Positions 24,120 to 36,005 of a stretch of 64,000 nt of DNA are shown here, in pieces. Made by a program: the position numbers and the translations under genes. Each line of letters opens with the position of its first letter. Position 1 is the stretch's first letter. The notes below the pieces were generated by a model. That model saw only the letters and a program-made list of their open reading frames with translations. It was not told the DNA's origin and did not search any database. Source of the stretch: Solea solea (taxonomy: Eukaryota; Chordata; Actinopteri; Pleuronectiformes; Soleidae); contig NC_081141.1 in assembly GCF_958295425.1 (NCBI RefSeq), positions 26,971,865 to 27,035,864 of the forward strand. The letters run 5' to 3'.

Positions 24120-24419
24120 TCTATTGTCTACCTACCTACCTTCCAACCAACCAACCAACTAACCAACCACCAACCAACCTACATACCAACCAACTACCAA
24201 CAAACCAATCAACCTACCTACCTACCTACCTTCCAACCAACCAACCAACTAACCAACAACCTACCTACATACCAACCAACTACCAACCAACCAACCTACC
24301 AACTGCCAACCTACCTACCAACCAACCAACTAACAACCTACCTACCTACCTACCTACCTACCAAACAACCAACTAACCAACAACCTACCTACATACCAAC
24401 CAACTACCAACCAACCAAC
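24120..24419. repeat. CCTA/CCAA tetranucleotide array with higher-order repeat
   Basis: CCTA and CCAA units alternate. A longer block, CTACC runs, then CCAACCAACTAACCAAC, then CTACATACCAACCAACTACC, recurs about three times, so the array evolved by block duplication. The plus ORF across it ([15 protein letters not shown]) is spurious. Confidence 0.95.
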
Positions 24420-24949
24420 GGCGCCCATTTCAGGCCCAGTTCTTTATCCATGAATTCTGCAAATGAACAACACAACAATGTAAATAACACAACAAGCAGC
24501 TATCTGTCTACAGACTTCACTCCCAAAATCCACACAGGACTGAGGCAGAAAAGACTCCACTGTCGTGTTTGTTTCTGCAACGCCGTCAACCCTACCGTCC
24601 ATGCCCCGCCCACTGCTCCACTGACTCCCAGAGAAGCTGAGCTTCCCTGGAAGTGACGCTAATTGATTCCTCTGATAAACTGAAGCAGTATGACGTGCAA
24701 TTACCCGTCACATGAAGACGATGGAGCCACACACCACTAAAACCACCAAAAAAAGTGAAAAAATTGTGTAATATTACAACTTTATTTACTCATTTTCAGT
24801 ATGGCCCTAACAGATTTTTGGTGAAAACCCACATTGCTCTGGCACATGAGACTTTGTGTTGTGAGATGCAAATGTTTGATGTGAGCGGACTCTGTTGCAT
24901 TCATGTTCCCCGCGATTCCCCAATGACCAATTTGTTTTTATGTCTACCG

Positions 24950-24990
<41 letters not shown>

Positions 24991-24997
24991 GCAGCAG
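24950..24997. repeat. (CAG)7 CAA (CAG)8
   Basis: Sixteen triplets with one CAA interruption at 24971-24973. It reads as poly-Gln at the end of a spurious plus ORF ending in TAA; no acceptor or conserved context supports a polyglutamine protein. Confidence 0.99.
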
Positions 24998-24999
24998 TA

Positions 25000-26990
25000 A
25001 ACTGCACCGATGACAGCCGTTGAATCCTGCTTCCTTTTCAAGAGACAGAACAAAATGTGTTATGTGAACTGCAGTGAGAGGAACTGTCAAAGCTTATTAG
25101 AGAGCATTTTTCTTTTCTTTTCTCCAAACAGTGGAAATGTGATCGTTTGTATGCACATGTTTAACTCTGCTTTGAAACGGAGGATCATGCTGCTGGTGAT
25201 GGTGATTTGTGACAGGCAGGACGGAGCCTCGAGGGGCTGATTGCTCCCCGGGCTCGGCCCTCGCATCTACTACCACGCCTGAGAGAACACTAAAGGAAGA
25301 CTGTGGATTAACCTGTCAATGACACTCTGAGGAATTCCTCCAGTGTCTATTTGCTGCCATGTTGCTGCCAATTACAGTGAATGGCTGGGAAATCATTGAA
25401 AAGCTCTGTATAAGACTTTTATATTCATGAGCACGTGTCGGTGTGTGTGAACAGCGCTGGTTCTCGTCAATATTTCAAACGCAGAGAAGAGTAAATATTA
25501 GTCTGTGATGCAGCGGCGGCGTGTTGTTGTTCTTCACCACTGACAGACAGACAGCGTTTCATGTTGGAAATCGCCCTGAAGCCACACAGTGACAATCTGA
25601 AGGCAGCTGGAAACACAAACAATAAAATGAACAACTGCTTATTCCCAGAAAACAAGAGATTAACTTTAGCTATGTATTAATCATTATGTAGAGAAACCTA
25701 ATAATAAAGTAATGTGCTTATATGAGGGTTTAGGATCCTGCTTATAATGGAATAAACTGCTATTTGTTATAATAAACATTAATCAAGTGCAGTGTTTCCC
25801 AAACTTTATATTTGGGTAAAAAGATCAGTAAATTATATAAATCTTGACAAAAGTAGCCATACCTGAAACATTTAATGTCATTTTGAATTTGTAAATCAAT
25901 TAAAACGTCCTTTTATGCGTGTTATTTGAAACATATGCACAACAATCTTGACTAAAACGTTTGGAAAATTCTGCAATTTTGTTTTGGGGACAAATGTGTG
26001 ACATTAAAGTGAAGAAACTTGCCATGAAACCTGTCGTTTACTATTGAATTAGTGAAATTTTGTAAAAAAAAAATACTGGCACTGGACTCACATTAAAATT
26101 AATTAAAAACAAGTGTATAATTCAACAGTTACGGTCATTGTTTTCATTTGAAACTTTGTTCCTGTTCATGTAATGATATTCTATAACTATTATGGAACCC
26201 TAATGTCATAAATTTTGCATTTTGTCCTCAAGCTTTGAATTAGAAATGACCAAACTGCAGTTACATGCGGTCAGGTCATAAAAATTAATATTTCAGATTA
26301 AAAGCATGTGGATTGAGAATACTACCGTAGATAGAAGTGTAGTAGATATATCAGCTCTGGTGCAGATGGATAATTACTATGTGCAAATGGTTTCAGGTGA
26401 AATCTGTGTGTGTGTCTGTAAAGGGCGAAGAATTGGAAAATCCAGTCAAGCAGTGAGAAGTGACTTAATAACAGAGGCACAGATGAATTGGCTGGTAAAC
26501 TGCACACATGCAGCCAATGAGCAAAAGCAAGAAGAGCAATTTTGAAGGGAAATAGCAAAGCTGAGATTCTCTGAGCTGCAGAATCTTAGCTGCCACTGGC
26601 CTGTTTTTTAAAAGCAGGTGCTGTATGTGAGACACAGTGTGTGAATGCGCGCGTGAATCCATCCTCGCCTGTATTAATAACAATCCGCTGTTTCTGTGTC
26701 ATGTCGTCAGGCTGATTGTGCAGCAAAGTACCGGGATGAAAAAGAAAGAATGAATCCTTCAGCTCGTGTCAATGGTTGGATTTAACCTGGATGAAACGAG
26801 CAGCAGAAGCTGCCGCTGCAGTCATGGAGACAAAGAACCCCTGCACATGCACGACTCTATCATCTCTCTGGTGATTTAACACATGAAAGCTAAGCAGGAA
26901 ATTTGAAACACACATGACTAGTGATCTGCCTCTGTATTTAGTTATATTAATAACAGACAAGCATTTTATCTTAAAGTACAGTTTCACACA
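25000..26990. other. no gene recognised
   Basis: Mostly unique AT-rich sequence. GCAGTGTTTCCCAAACTTT at about 25789 resembles the end of a hAT-type MITE, but no partner end was found. The stretch 25320-25420 looks like a candidate conserved block. Confidence 0.45.
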
Positions 26991-27002
26991 AGTCACTTTT
27001 AA

Positions 27003-27345
27003 CCCTTTAACACCGAGCGCATCCCAGAAAACACACTTTGCATTGCCGTAATTTCACAACGGTTTGTGCTATCGGAGAAATTCCAATGATTTCTGAAGGC
27101 TGAGAAGTTGCACGTCAACAGCCAACGCGTGGCTATCCCGGTAATTTCCCTCGCACTGTTGCAGGAAGCCGGCACACGGCACCATCAAGAGTAACTTCTA
27201 AAGCTTTGTGTCCAACATTTATGCGTGTTGGAATCTTTGCTGAATATAGAAGAGTCAAAAGAAGAACAAACAATTTGAATACTGCACCTATAGGTTCCCC
27301 TTTCCATCTTGGCATAATCTGGTGGCAGTTAAAAAAGAGCGGGCG
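27003..27345. mobile_element. right-truncated piggyBac-type MITE
   Basis: TTAA (26999-27002) is followed by CCCTTTAACACCGAGCGCAT, closely matching the left end of the element at 12149 (CCCTTTAATACCAAGCGTAT). No AAAGGGTTAA end is present before the Tc1 derivative at 27354, so the right part is lost or displaced. The right limit is approximate. Confidence 0.6.
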
Positions 27346-27353
27346 GATATACA

Positions 27354-27694
27354 CTAACCAGCCACTTTATTAGGTACACCAGTTTGAAAGCTTGTTAATG
27401 TAAACAGTGACGTGGCAGCAAATCAATACATGTAGACGGACATGGTTGACATGTACAGAGGGTCAGATTGAGGAGGACAGGTGATTTTAGTGACTTTGAA
27501 CGTGACTTGGTTGTTGTGCAGAAACTGCTTATCCACTGGGATTTTCCTGCACAAAAATAATGGTCAAAAAATGAGAAAATATCCAGTTAGTGGCAGTTTT
27601 CTGGGCAAAGAAACACAGCAGGAGAAAACTACACTGAGTGCCACTCCTGCCATGTTATCAGGTGTCAGGTGTACCTAATAAAGTGGCCAGTGAG
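27354..27694. mobile_element. Tc1/mariner deletion derivative, 341 bp
   Basis: 27-bp terminal inverted repeats flank the element (27354-27380 and 27668-27694), sharing the core CCACTTTATTAGGTACACC. The interior keeps GACTTTGAACGTGACTTGG, CACTGGGATTTTCCTGCAC and GAGAAAATATCCAGTTAGTG, which match the start of the transposase gene of the fish Tc1-like family with these ends. Most of the gene is deleted. A different part of the same family lies at 59010-59217. Confidence 0.85.
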
Positions 27695-27699
27695 TCTAA

Positions 27700-29640
27700 A
27701 GGAGAGTCAGACAACAAAGACACTTAAAAATGTGTGAATATTGGTAGAGAGTTTCAGAGATGGCGATATTTATTGAAATAATCTGTCACAAATGAAGTGC
27801 GCGATTCTTTACAGTGTCTGTGGGAGTGACAACGCCAATATCTTAGTTTTTAATAACTTTGAGATGGCAAGAAACTCCACTATCAACTCTTTCTTTTTCT
27901 GCTTTTATCCAGAAATGAAGGACTTCAAGGATTCAGGGGTTTTTGTCAGAGATTAAAAAATGCAGTGAAATGAGAAGGGAGCTCTGTGGAAACTGTGCAA
28001 ACGGAACGGAATAAAGAATAAAAGTCTAATGTAAAGTTACATTTATAATATAATAAAAATATAAAAATCCTGTAGAGTCAAGGCTGAAGCTTATTTTCAC
28101 TAATGCATAGCTGATGCGAAACAGTCAAGCGTCTTAGTTTCCATAAGACCCCGGAGGACATGAAAGCAACTCGACGGTGAGGAAAACAACACATTTACAG
28201 TCACGTAGCTTTTCCACACGGGTGAAGTCGGACTTGAAAGAATATTAAACCGTTATCCTCTCGCGGTTCATTATCACCAACACACCGTGTCAAACGCTCG
28301 GCCTCAGATTCACACGCTTCAGCAGAGAGGGGGCATACGTGGCTAATCAGTCTCCAGTTTGCACGTGATGGCTACCGCCGTGATGGATGGCTACCCAGGG
28401 AAGAGGTGATGGAACAATAATTACACTGTCAGCTCCAGTTGACCTATTGATGGCCACCATGTCTACACGGAGGAATGTTCAAATTAACGAGCAGTTCGTC
28501 TCGTACACGTGTTTAAATGGACGGATTAAAAATGCATAAAGGGATAACTGGGGGGAAAGGAGGGGGGGGGGGGGGCAGTATGATCATATACGGAAATGAG
28601 TGTTGTATTCATGTCATTCTCACAAAATCATCACATCAACGTTTTTCAAAGCTGCAGTCGGCAGAATCTGTCCCTCTCTGAAATAAACTCGTCTAAATGT
28701 GTTGTTCAGAGTCGTTATTGAAGGTTTTCGGTGGCACCGAGTCAAAGAAACGGGGCTGCCAAATTCTTTAGTTTGTGAACGGCTGACGTCGTGAAAACAA
28801 GACTTATAGAGAATCGATATGAACACGAATGCTGGTGTTTTGGCCATTACAGTACACTGTGGAATCCATTTGAACTTAATGACACATTTAAAACTGCTTT
28901 TTTCAGCTTTAAAATCCTCATGCACTTTGCTTTATTTTGTTTTTTTGGAATAATGCAGGGATTTTGATTTAGACAACCACCAACCCATTCAATACATTCT
29001 TGTGCATGGAAGGTTAGCAGCTACCTTTGCCTGTAGCTCAACATTGTTAGAGAGAAGGGGGAATATAATCTGAAAGAGTGCAAAATGGAAACTTGCTTGT
29101 GAAACCACCCAAAAATAAGTTGTTTACAGCTTAAAAAGCAAAAGTAACTTGCTCTGTCGGCTCCCTTCACAAAACTCTCGGCATATCTTTGACAATCGTG
29201 GTCCATTGAGGGAAAACTCTTCCAGGCTGCAGGGGATTTTTTTTGGTATAATAGGGTATAAAGAAAATGTCTTTCTGCCAAGTCATGTCTCGCTCTCCTT
29301 CCTTATACATCCATGAATGAAGCAGATGTGATATATATATATATATCCACGAGCACTGCCTCGGGAAAAAAAACACTATCCATTTGCATTATGGATGAGA
29401 ATGGGGTATATGAAGCAAAAAAACATGTGTAGGGGTGGAAAGTTAGTTTCACTTTTTTTGCTGGCACTTTGTGAATGTATAATATTCAACCGGGGGAGTA
29501 AACTCTTAAGGCAAAGAAACACAGTGTGAATAATGCAGAGGTAAATAAATAATAATAAAAATGAAACTTCCACACGGTCTCAATAGAGAATTCAAGAAGT
29601 AGTGCATCAAAAAACAGTGGAAATGATGGAGCCAACTGTC
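27700..29640. other. no gene recognised
   Basis: Contains a G14 run (28562-28575), a short AT run near 29332-29346, and a unique stretch at about 28350-28480 (CAATAATTACACTGTCAGC) that could be conserved non-coding. No exon. Confidence 0.45.
28562..28575. repeat. G14 homopolymer
   Basis: Fourteen G in a row. Confidence 0.95.
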
Positions 29641-29649
29641 TGTGTACCT

Positions 29650-29850
29650 GTCTACCTACCTACCAATCAACCAACCAACCAACCATCCAACCAACCAGCC
29701 AACTAACCATCCATCCATCCAACCTACCATCCATCCAACCAACCAACCATCCAACAAACCAACCATCCATCCATCCAGCCAACCATAAACCAACCTACCT
29801 ACCAATCAACCAACCAACCAACCAACCAGCCAACCAACCAACCAACCAAT
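29650..29850. repeat. CCAA/CCAT tetranucleotide array
   Basis: Irregular CCAA, CCAT and CCTA units. Similar in kind to 24120-24419 but without the long higher-order block. Confidence 0.95.
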
Positions 29851-29854
29851 CTGA

Positions 29855-32800
29855 ATCCCTGTTTTGAAACCTCTAGAAGCATATTGATGTTTTGCAAAGA
29901 GGAAAACATTTTTACAAAATTGGCATCACTTTCTATCGAAAAAGACCAGATTGAGTCCATTAACTCGTCAGGAAAAAGATCACTGATGTTATAAATCAAA
30001 GTTATGAAGTATAGACGATTGTTTTCCATGACTCCATCCATCCATTTTTTTTTTTAAATATATGGTCTATGATCCTTCCATAGAAGGTCATGCACCTCCT
30101 CCTGTTTGAGTCCATGCAGACTGTACATGCTTCCTGTAGCACAACACAATCCAGTCCAGTCAGTGCTACAATGTTTTCTTGGTCAAAACAAACCAAGAAG
30201 AAAACTTGCAGGTCGGTTGGCACCCACACTTTAACAACTCTGCACTCCAAGTCTATCCATCCATCTAAAACAGGGAAGTCCTGGTGAGAAACTGCTGCTA
30301 CCACATGGAATCTGGGGATTGAGTGCATGGAACCATCGTTTTAATATAAAGTGAACCACCAACATGTACATGTACGTGTGGAAATGCAGAGTGGCTCTCC
30401 ACAAATGTTGGAAAATGTCGTGTGCACCTCCAGAAGCTTGTGACATTTACCTTCACCTGCTTTTTATTAACATATCTAGAGAAGAATATTTAAGGACTTG
30501 CACAGGAAACACAGATTGATTTGTCAGTGTTTGCCTTCTACTGTTTACTCGGTCTCATCAATAGGTGAAAAAGACCAGACCCACAGAGAGATCTAAAGCC
30601 GTTTCCATCAGCTGGAGGTCAAATGTGTTCCCTCTCCTTCTCCCACATACTGAACTCTGACCGATCAGAGCATCTCCTGGTTTCCTGTGTCGCACTTTGA
30701 ATGTGAAAGGAGAGAATCTCCACCGGGTTTGGAAAGTGAGGAGGTAAGAGCACAGCAGAACACAAATAAAAGTGTGTGTGTGTGTGTGTGTGTGTGAGAG
30801 GTGGATATGTAATAAAGCCAAATCAAAGCAGTAAATCTTAAGACCGAGTCCATTAGGTTAGAGTCTGCCAGCAGCAAATCACATGGTTTGACCATCGGGC
30901 TTGTTGTACACATGTTGTCGGCTCGTTAGTGGATCGATCACACTTCTCATTAGTACACCTGTCATGAGCTGCTAATTTGTGCTCTTCCGGAGTCAGAATT
31001 GAATTTCCTCACCTCTGTATTGGTCTCATGGTTCATCTGAGCAAATGAAGCTCATGTGCAGCTCGTGAACTTTAGTTACCCATTGTTATCCTTCAATACG
31101 ACACTGTTTACACCAGCGTGACACAATCAGACACACAACACACGACACACTCTGGTACCCCAAGGGAAGGGTAACGAAAAATGGAGCCATTGGGGACGGG
31201 TTATTTCGGTGCCATTCCTCATGGAAACGCCAAGAAAATGGACCGTACTAAACCGGACCGTTCCACTCGGTGGAAACACACCACGAGACACACTGGAGCA
31301 AATTGATTGTTCGACAGAGAATCTTCACAGGAGGGACAAACACAAATATGACTCCAGGGTGAGGATCAGCGAGATGGAAGGCGTCTGAACTGGAAACGGC
31401 GATTTTCCGTTGGGAGCATTCATGCTAACTGTGCACTAATCCTCTTTCTTGGAGCAGTTTATGAATAAAACATGAGCAAACATCAGCTGTTACATCTCAA
31501 ATCAGATAATGTAATCACTCCTCGGCCTCTTCCTACCAAGGGACGCGAGTGCGACATGAAAAAGTGGCGGCGGATAACCCAATGTTGCTTATCCTGCCTT
31601 TCATATAAAATACTGATTAGTGCTAAGCCGTCTTCTCAAGCTATTGATTTGTCCAAAGAATCTTATTATAACACTGTTCGACTACGCCGTGACAATTTCT
31701 CCTGATAATGTGAATCAAACCTTTGTGAAAATGCCACATTTTTAAAACCGTGACTTTTTGGCCACAAATGGCCTCTTATTACCTTCAGTCATGTAAAAAT
31801 GTTAAAGGACACCAGACACATAAAGTGTTTTATCCTCCATACCTCGGTGGAAATTTGCAAGGCAGATAAACCTTTATCTTTCCCGTGTAAAACGGCATTA
31901 AGCAGATGACCTTAATAGACCCCGAGGCAGCGCTTTGGGCTATGTGGAGAAATCAAGCTCTTTAGTTTGGAGGCTGCTCAAGGTTGGTTTATCTGTATGT
32001 GTGCAACAGTATGTAGAGATTTGCACGGAGACTCAGCAGCTCTGAGTTGATGGCGCAGGCATCCGTGACCGTGGTCACATCTCATGATGTCTGCGACCCT
32101 GTGGATGTGCACGGCCGTGGCCAACAGAGGGAATTAATCCTCTGGACATGCACCATGTAAGCCCCATCAGTTCACACCCACTGCCCAGAGCACCACACAG
32201 AAACACCCACAAAGTTAACGGTCGAGACGGCTTTTGGTCGAGTAATATATATGAAAAATAAACAGTGAAGAGGCAAAAACTATTAACATTTTCTGGGTTT
32301 GAAGGATATTAATCGTCCAGAAAGCTACAGTTTCCCTCTTTCTCTTCTTACACACAGAACCAGGACTAAACTAAGATTTTCATGTATTCATTACAGTTTT
32401 AGTATCAGACCATTAATAGCTAGGGATGATTATTGTTTTAATTAGGTTGACTGATTTTACCAAATACTGATAGTGGTAGTGCTTAACGATACATATTGTT
32501 ATCGTATGATATTGCATATTGTTTCTTCCGAAGCGTGACGTTAAGCGTGTTCTAAGTCAGTGAGCTACACTTTTAGTCACATTTCTATCTGACCTGCCAG
32601 TGCTGCAGTTCCATTAGGAGCAGCTGAAATGTCAGACATGCTGCACTGCCTCACATTAAGGGACAGCTGTATTTGTGTTTCATGAGGTGCCTGGTGTAAT
32701 CGTAATCACCTGCCGCCAGCAGCTCAGTCATTATTAGAGGACAGTTGGGGAAGACAGCGAAATGCCAGCGAACATAACGTGAAATATGAAAATATAAAAA

Positions 32801-33390
32801 GTTGTGGTTTAACGGGGGAATAGCTAATGATCCCTGTCAAACATTGCGACAAAATCTCTCCAAGTTTTACGTTCATTATCCCCTAAAAATGAAGGACCGT
32901 TGTGTTTTTGTGACAGTAAAATGAGCCCTTTATATTTCACCGGGATCAGGTCTTTTGTCATGTAGTCCAGAAAGGACAAATCAAACAGTCCAGCAAAGGC
33001 TTTTTGTCTGTTTTTATTCTACTTTTTATTTAATATTTTTCCCAAAACACTTTATAAACTGAAACTGAAATTTCTTGAGAAGGGTTAGTGCATTTTCAAC
33101 AATATTTATATTTTAACATATCCTCACTACAGACCCTTTCTTTTTTGATCGAGGTGTTTTTGAGAGTTGTTGAGGCTTTTTAGGTTCAATATTGTTCGGT
33201 ATTTAGCTTAACAGCTAGCTGCTCGCTCTGCTAGCTGCTCGCATCACGTGTGTTGAACTGCTACAAGCTCTGTCACTGATGGGCTGGCAATAGGTAGCGC
33301 AACAGACCAAAATACAAAACTGAAATATTTCATGTCTTCATATAACAAGTTTCACCTATCTGTAACTGAAAAATACAACATTTAACAAAT
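29855..33390. other. no gene recognised
   Basis: Includes a GT microsatellite (30772-30796) and a dispersed-repeat fragment near 31150-31290 (GGTACC..., CCGTACTAAACCGG) that resembles 36915-37015. The stretches 31480-31720 and 31840-31960 look unique. No exon. Confidence 0.45.
30772..30796. repeat. (GT)n microsatellite
   Basis: About twelve GT units. Confidence 0.98.
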
Positions 33391-33396
33391 TCATCC

Positions 33397-33462
33397 TGGG
33401 GGCCATATTGGACCCAGTGGTGGGCTGGTTCTGGCCCGTGTGCCGTATGTTTGACACCCCTG
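33397..33462. mobile_element. hAT-type element right end
   Basis: Ends with CCGTATGTTTGACACCCCTG. The reverse complement CAGGGGTGTCAAACATACGG is the terminus of a widespread fish hAT-type non-autonomous family. The left end was not found. Confidence 0.6.
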
Positions 33463-33544
33463 TTTTAAACTGTTAAAAGTGACTTTGTGTGGTTGAAGTA
33501 AATTGGTTACACTTACTTTTCTTCTGAGGATTCAGACAGCCTAA

Positions 33545-33690
33545 ACAAAGTCTTATTCCTAACCTCAACCATAACCAGATAATGTCTAACCCTAACTTTA
33601 ACCCTAACCACATTTCAAATCCTCGTCCTAAACTAGTTCCTCAGAATGAGGTTCTGCCTCATTGGTACCAGGTTTTGGTGTGTACCATGG
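33545..33690. repeat. CCCTAA-rich dispersed repeat, copy 3
   Basis: CTAACCCTAACTTTAACCC words are followed by CAGAATGAGGTTCTGCCTCA, nearly identical to the phrase at 4179. This ties it to the copies at 3840-4711. Confidence 0.7.
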
Positions 33691-34319
33691 TCACATCAGT
33701 GCCATTTGTTCACTCCAGTGTCATTTGTTTGGAAACACTTCAGCTTTGTTTCATGGTACATTCATTTTTCAGAAGCTTCATCCACTGTTTAAGACGCCCG
33801 CCGCGACGACCTAGCTGCTGCGCAGGTTTCTTCCAAATGAGCTTTTGTTTTGTGGCTTGTTTGGAGACCGCTGCCTGCAGGTGGATGAGTTCCAGCAGGA
33901 AGTCTCTTTGTGTTGTAAAAGCGTGTTGATTCTCAGTGTGAGATCGCGCTCCTGTGGGCACCACAGCTCACCAGTTATCTCCACTGTGAGAGCAATTAGA
34001 GAGTTTCCCTTAAAAGAAAAGGAAAACGTGGACGGACGCCCTGAGCAAGTTCAACTTCAAACTTCTGTCTCAGCATTACAATACACTCATCATTTATGCA
34101 TGGAGTGAACAATGAACTGTATGTGAGTTACAGGAGAGCAGCAGGAGAATTTGAGATAGCCCAAAAAAACTGCATATGTTGTGTCAAGGATGGCACAAGG
34201 ATACATATCAACACTTTTTGACAGAACCTGCACTTAAGAAATGTGTTCTTGCAAATATAAGGTAAGAACATCCGTCATTTTCATGACAAATCTAACTATG
34301 ACAAGTTTGTTCAAATACC

Positions 34320-34655
34320 ACTGGTGCAAAATCAACACAAAATGGCTGTTCAACCCAATATGGCGGACTTAAGGCAAAGTCGTTATTGACTGTTTGGACC
34401 GCCCTGACATGATTAATATGTGTACCAACTTTCGTTCATGTGCGTGAAACGCGACAAAAAGTCACTTGATGAAAGCGGATTTTACATTTCCGTAAGCCCC
34501 TCCCACTTGATGGGGTCGCAGAAGTACCTCGCTTTCTTTGGGTATGTTCAGGCCTTCAAAAACGCAACTTATTTAGTGGAAAAACAAGACTAAAAATAAT
34601 AATAACTCCTTCAGTTTAAATAGGGTCCTCAGCACTTTGTGCTCGGGTCCCAATT
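34320..34655. repeat. dispersed fish repeat ending in GTGCTCGGGTCCC
   Basis: The phrase TAGGGTCCTCAGCACTTTGT and then GCTCGGGTCCC resembles a very abundant teleost repeat (agggccttcgcactttcagtgctcgggccc). Left limit uncertain. Confidence 0.5.
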
Positions 34656-34728
34656 AAACATAATAAAATTGATTATATGGGCTCTGTTTTTGTGGACGGA
34701 GCTTGAAAAGCTCAGAACGTAGAGCTTT

Positions 34729-35070
34729 GCTAGCTGTGCGTGCTAATGCATCACAGTTATAAGCAACAGAACAAAAGTGAGGGACACTTTTTCGATGTTT
34801 TTAAACAGCCTGACCCTGAATCTACATTTACTTTAGATGATGATGATGAGTCAGCAGAAAAACAAAAACACTGCTGCAACTACAAGATGTTAGCCTGATG
34901 CTAACAGCAGTGCACGCTAATTTATCACAGTTATAAGCAGGAGAACAAAAGCAAGAGACATTTTTTTAACAGCCTGACCCTAAATCTACATCCCTTCATT
35001 TACTTTAGAGGACAATGAGTCAGCAGAAAAAAACACTGCTGCAACTCTAGGATGTTAGCCTGATGCTAAC
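34729..35070. repeat. tandem duplication, two copies of about 165-174 bp
   Basis: TCACAGTTATAAGCA occurs at 34751 and 34925. GATGTTAGCCTGATGCTAAC occurs at 34886 and 35051. The order between (acagcctgaccct, tttactttaga, gagtcagcagaaaaa, cactgctgcaact) is the same in both copies, with small indels and substitutions. Confidence 0.92.
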
Positions 35071-35164
35071 ATTACTCCAACTTCAGCCAAAAAGTCAGCA
35101 GATATTAAGAGTTTAAACATGTTTGGCAAAAGCAGGAGATGCTGTACTTGGGAAAAGCGGATAG

Positions 35165-35290
35165 GGAATTTGTTTTGTAACTGGAGGGTTGCTGGTTTGA
35201 GTCCCCACCAGGACAAGGACTGAGGTGCTCTTGATCAACCATCTCCATTGCTCATTGTTCATCCACTTTGGCAACCCTCTTACAGAACTG
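35165..35290 (+). mobile_element. tRNA-derived SINE fragment
   Basis: TTGTAACTGGAGGGTTGCTG leads into a B-box-like GGTTTGAGTCC (35194-35204). AGGTGCTCTTGATCAACCAT and TCCATTGCTCATTG follow, the usual body of percomorph tRNA-derived SINEs. It lies about 220 bp downstream of the zmat4 exon on its strand. Confidence 0.6.
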
Positions 35291-35508
35291 CTCCGTGGGA
35301 CGTTGTACTTAACGCCTGTGTTTGTTACTGTTGTCACGACCGCTTGACACGTAGCAAACTAAGTGCTAAGTGCGCCAAGATTGCTCTTTATGACTTTTTC
35401 ATGATGTTCCTTATTGTTCTTCAGTGTGTGTGGGGGATAAATGACAGTATACTCACTACAGTAGACCACAGTACTCCACTGATTAAAAGTAGAAATTAGA
35501 AGACTCAC

Positions 35509-35605
35509 TTGTTTTGGTGCTTTGAGCCCTGCAGGTGTGCATGATACTGTGCCACCGAGTTGAGTGTGACGCTGCACAGTTCACAGGTGTAGCTCCGCTT
35601 CAGAC
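35509..35605 (-). CDS. zmat4: zmat4 exon: last matrin-type zinc finger
   Basis: This is the next zmat4 coding exon. After an acceptor ending ttccag, the first two bases GT complete the glycine begun at 56526. Then 31 codons give [20 protein letters not shown] followed by [11 protein letters not shown]. The finger ligands are Cys7, Cys10, His23 and His29 (exon numbering), the same C-x2-C-x12-H-x5-H spacing as the previous finger. The motif LNSxxQYHAHLxGSKHQ is the ZMAT4 C-terminus as I remember it. The exon ends AA|gtgagt, a strong donor, leaving two bases of a codon that would be Asn or Lys. The remembered mammalian protein continues for only about five residues (NLKNK-like), so a tiny last exon is expected at lower coordinates; I could not find it. 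If the donor is not used, AAG TGA follows at 35510-35505, giving a stop after one lysine. Both readings are compatible with the family length. Confidence 0.94.
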
Positions 35606-35793
35606 CTGGAATCACACAGAAACAAAACTATTTCATTAATCATTCTTAAAACAATGAATGGAAACTTGAGAAAATAATAGTTTTCATTATAGTGAAAACA
35701 AAATAAGGAAATAATCCTCCACCATAGCTGGACAGCCCCAGTGCATCATGCAGATACATTTGAGTGCTGTGCAGTATCATTTATTTATTTACT

Positions 35794-35818
35794 TGTGTGT
35801 GTGTGTGTGTGTGTGTGT
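35794..35818. repeat. (TG)n microsatellite
   Basis: About twelve TG units. Confidence 0.98.
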
Positions 35819-35981
35819 TTGTGAGATTGGCTCAGCTGGTGATGGGGAGGCGAAAATCATTTGGAGCTGTGCAGACAATGAAATTTCATGCATTTCCAGT
35901 CCCAGAGAAAAACATTTCACAGCCGAGTGTGACAGCTGCTGCACCCTGTGTTTGACCTTTTTTCATGAGAAAGGAGAAATC

Positions 35982-36005
35982 ATAATAATAATAATAATAA
36001 TAATA
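35982..36005. repeat. (ATA)8 trinucleotide repeat
   Basis: About eight ATA units. Confidence 0.98.

Noticed and set aside
24120..24419. CRISPR-like array
   Set aside because: No regular direct repeat with unique spacers; it is a tetranucleotide satellite, and the genome is a vertebrate one.
24755..25000. Polyglutamine-ending 81-codon ORF
   Set aside because: The glutamine run is a CAG microsatellite; upstream codons show no conserved domain.
35359..35430. Possible last zmat4 exon reading LKNNK on the minus strand about 80 bp after the donor
   Set aside because: Superficially like the family's C-terminal LKNK, but there is no AG acceptor in the correct place and phase, and the frame continues for 15 unrelated residues.
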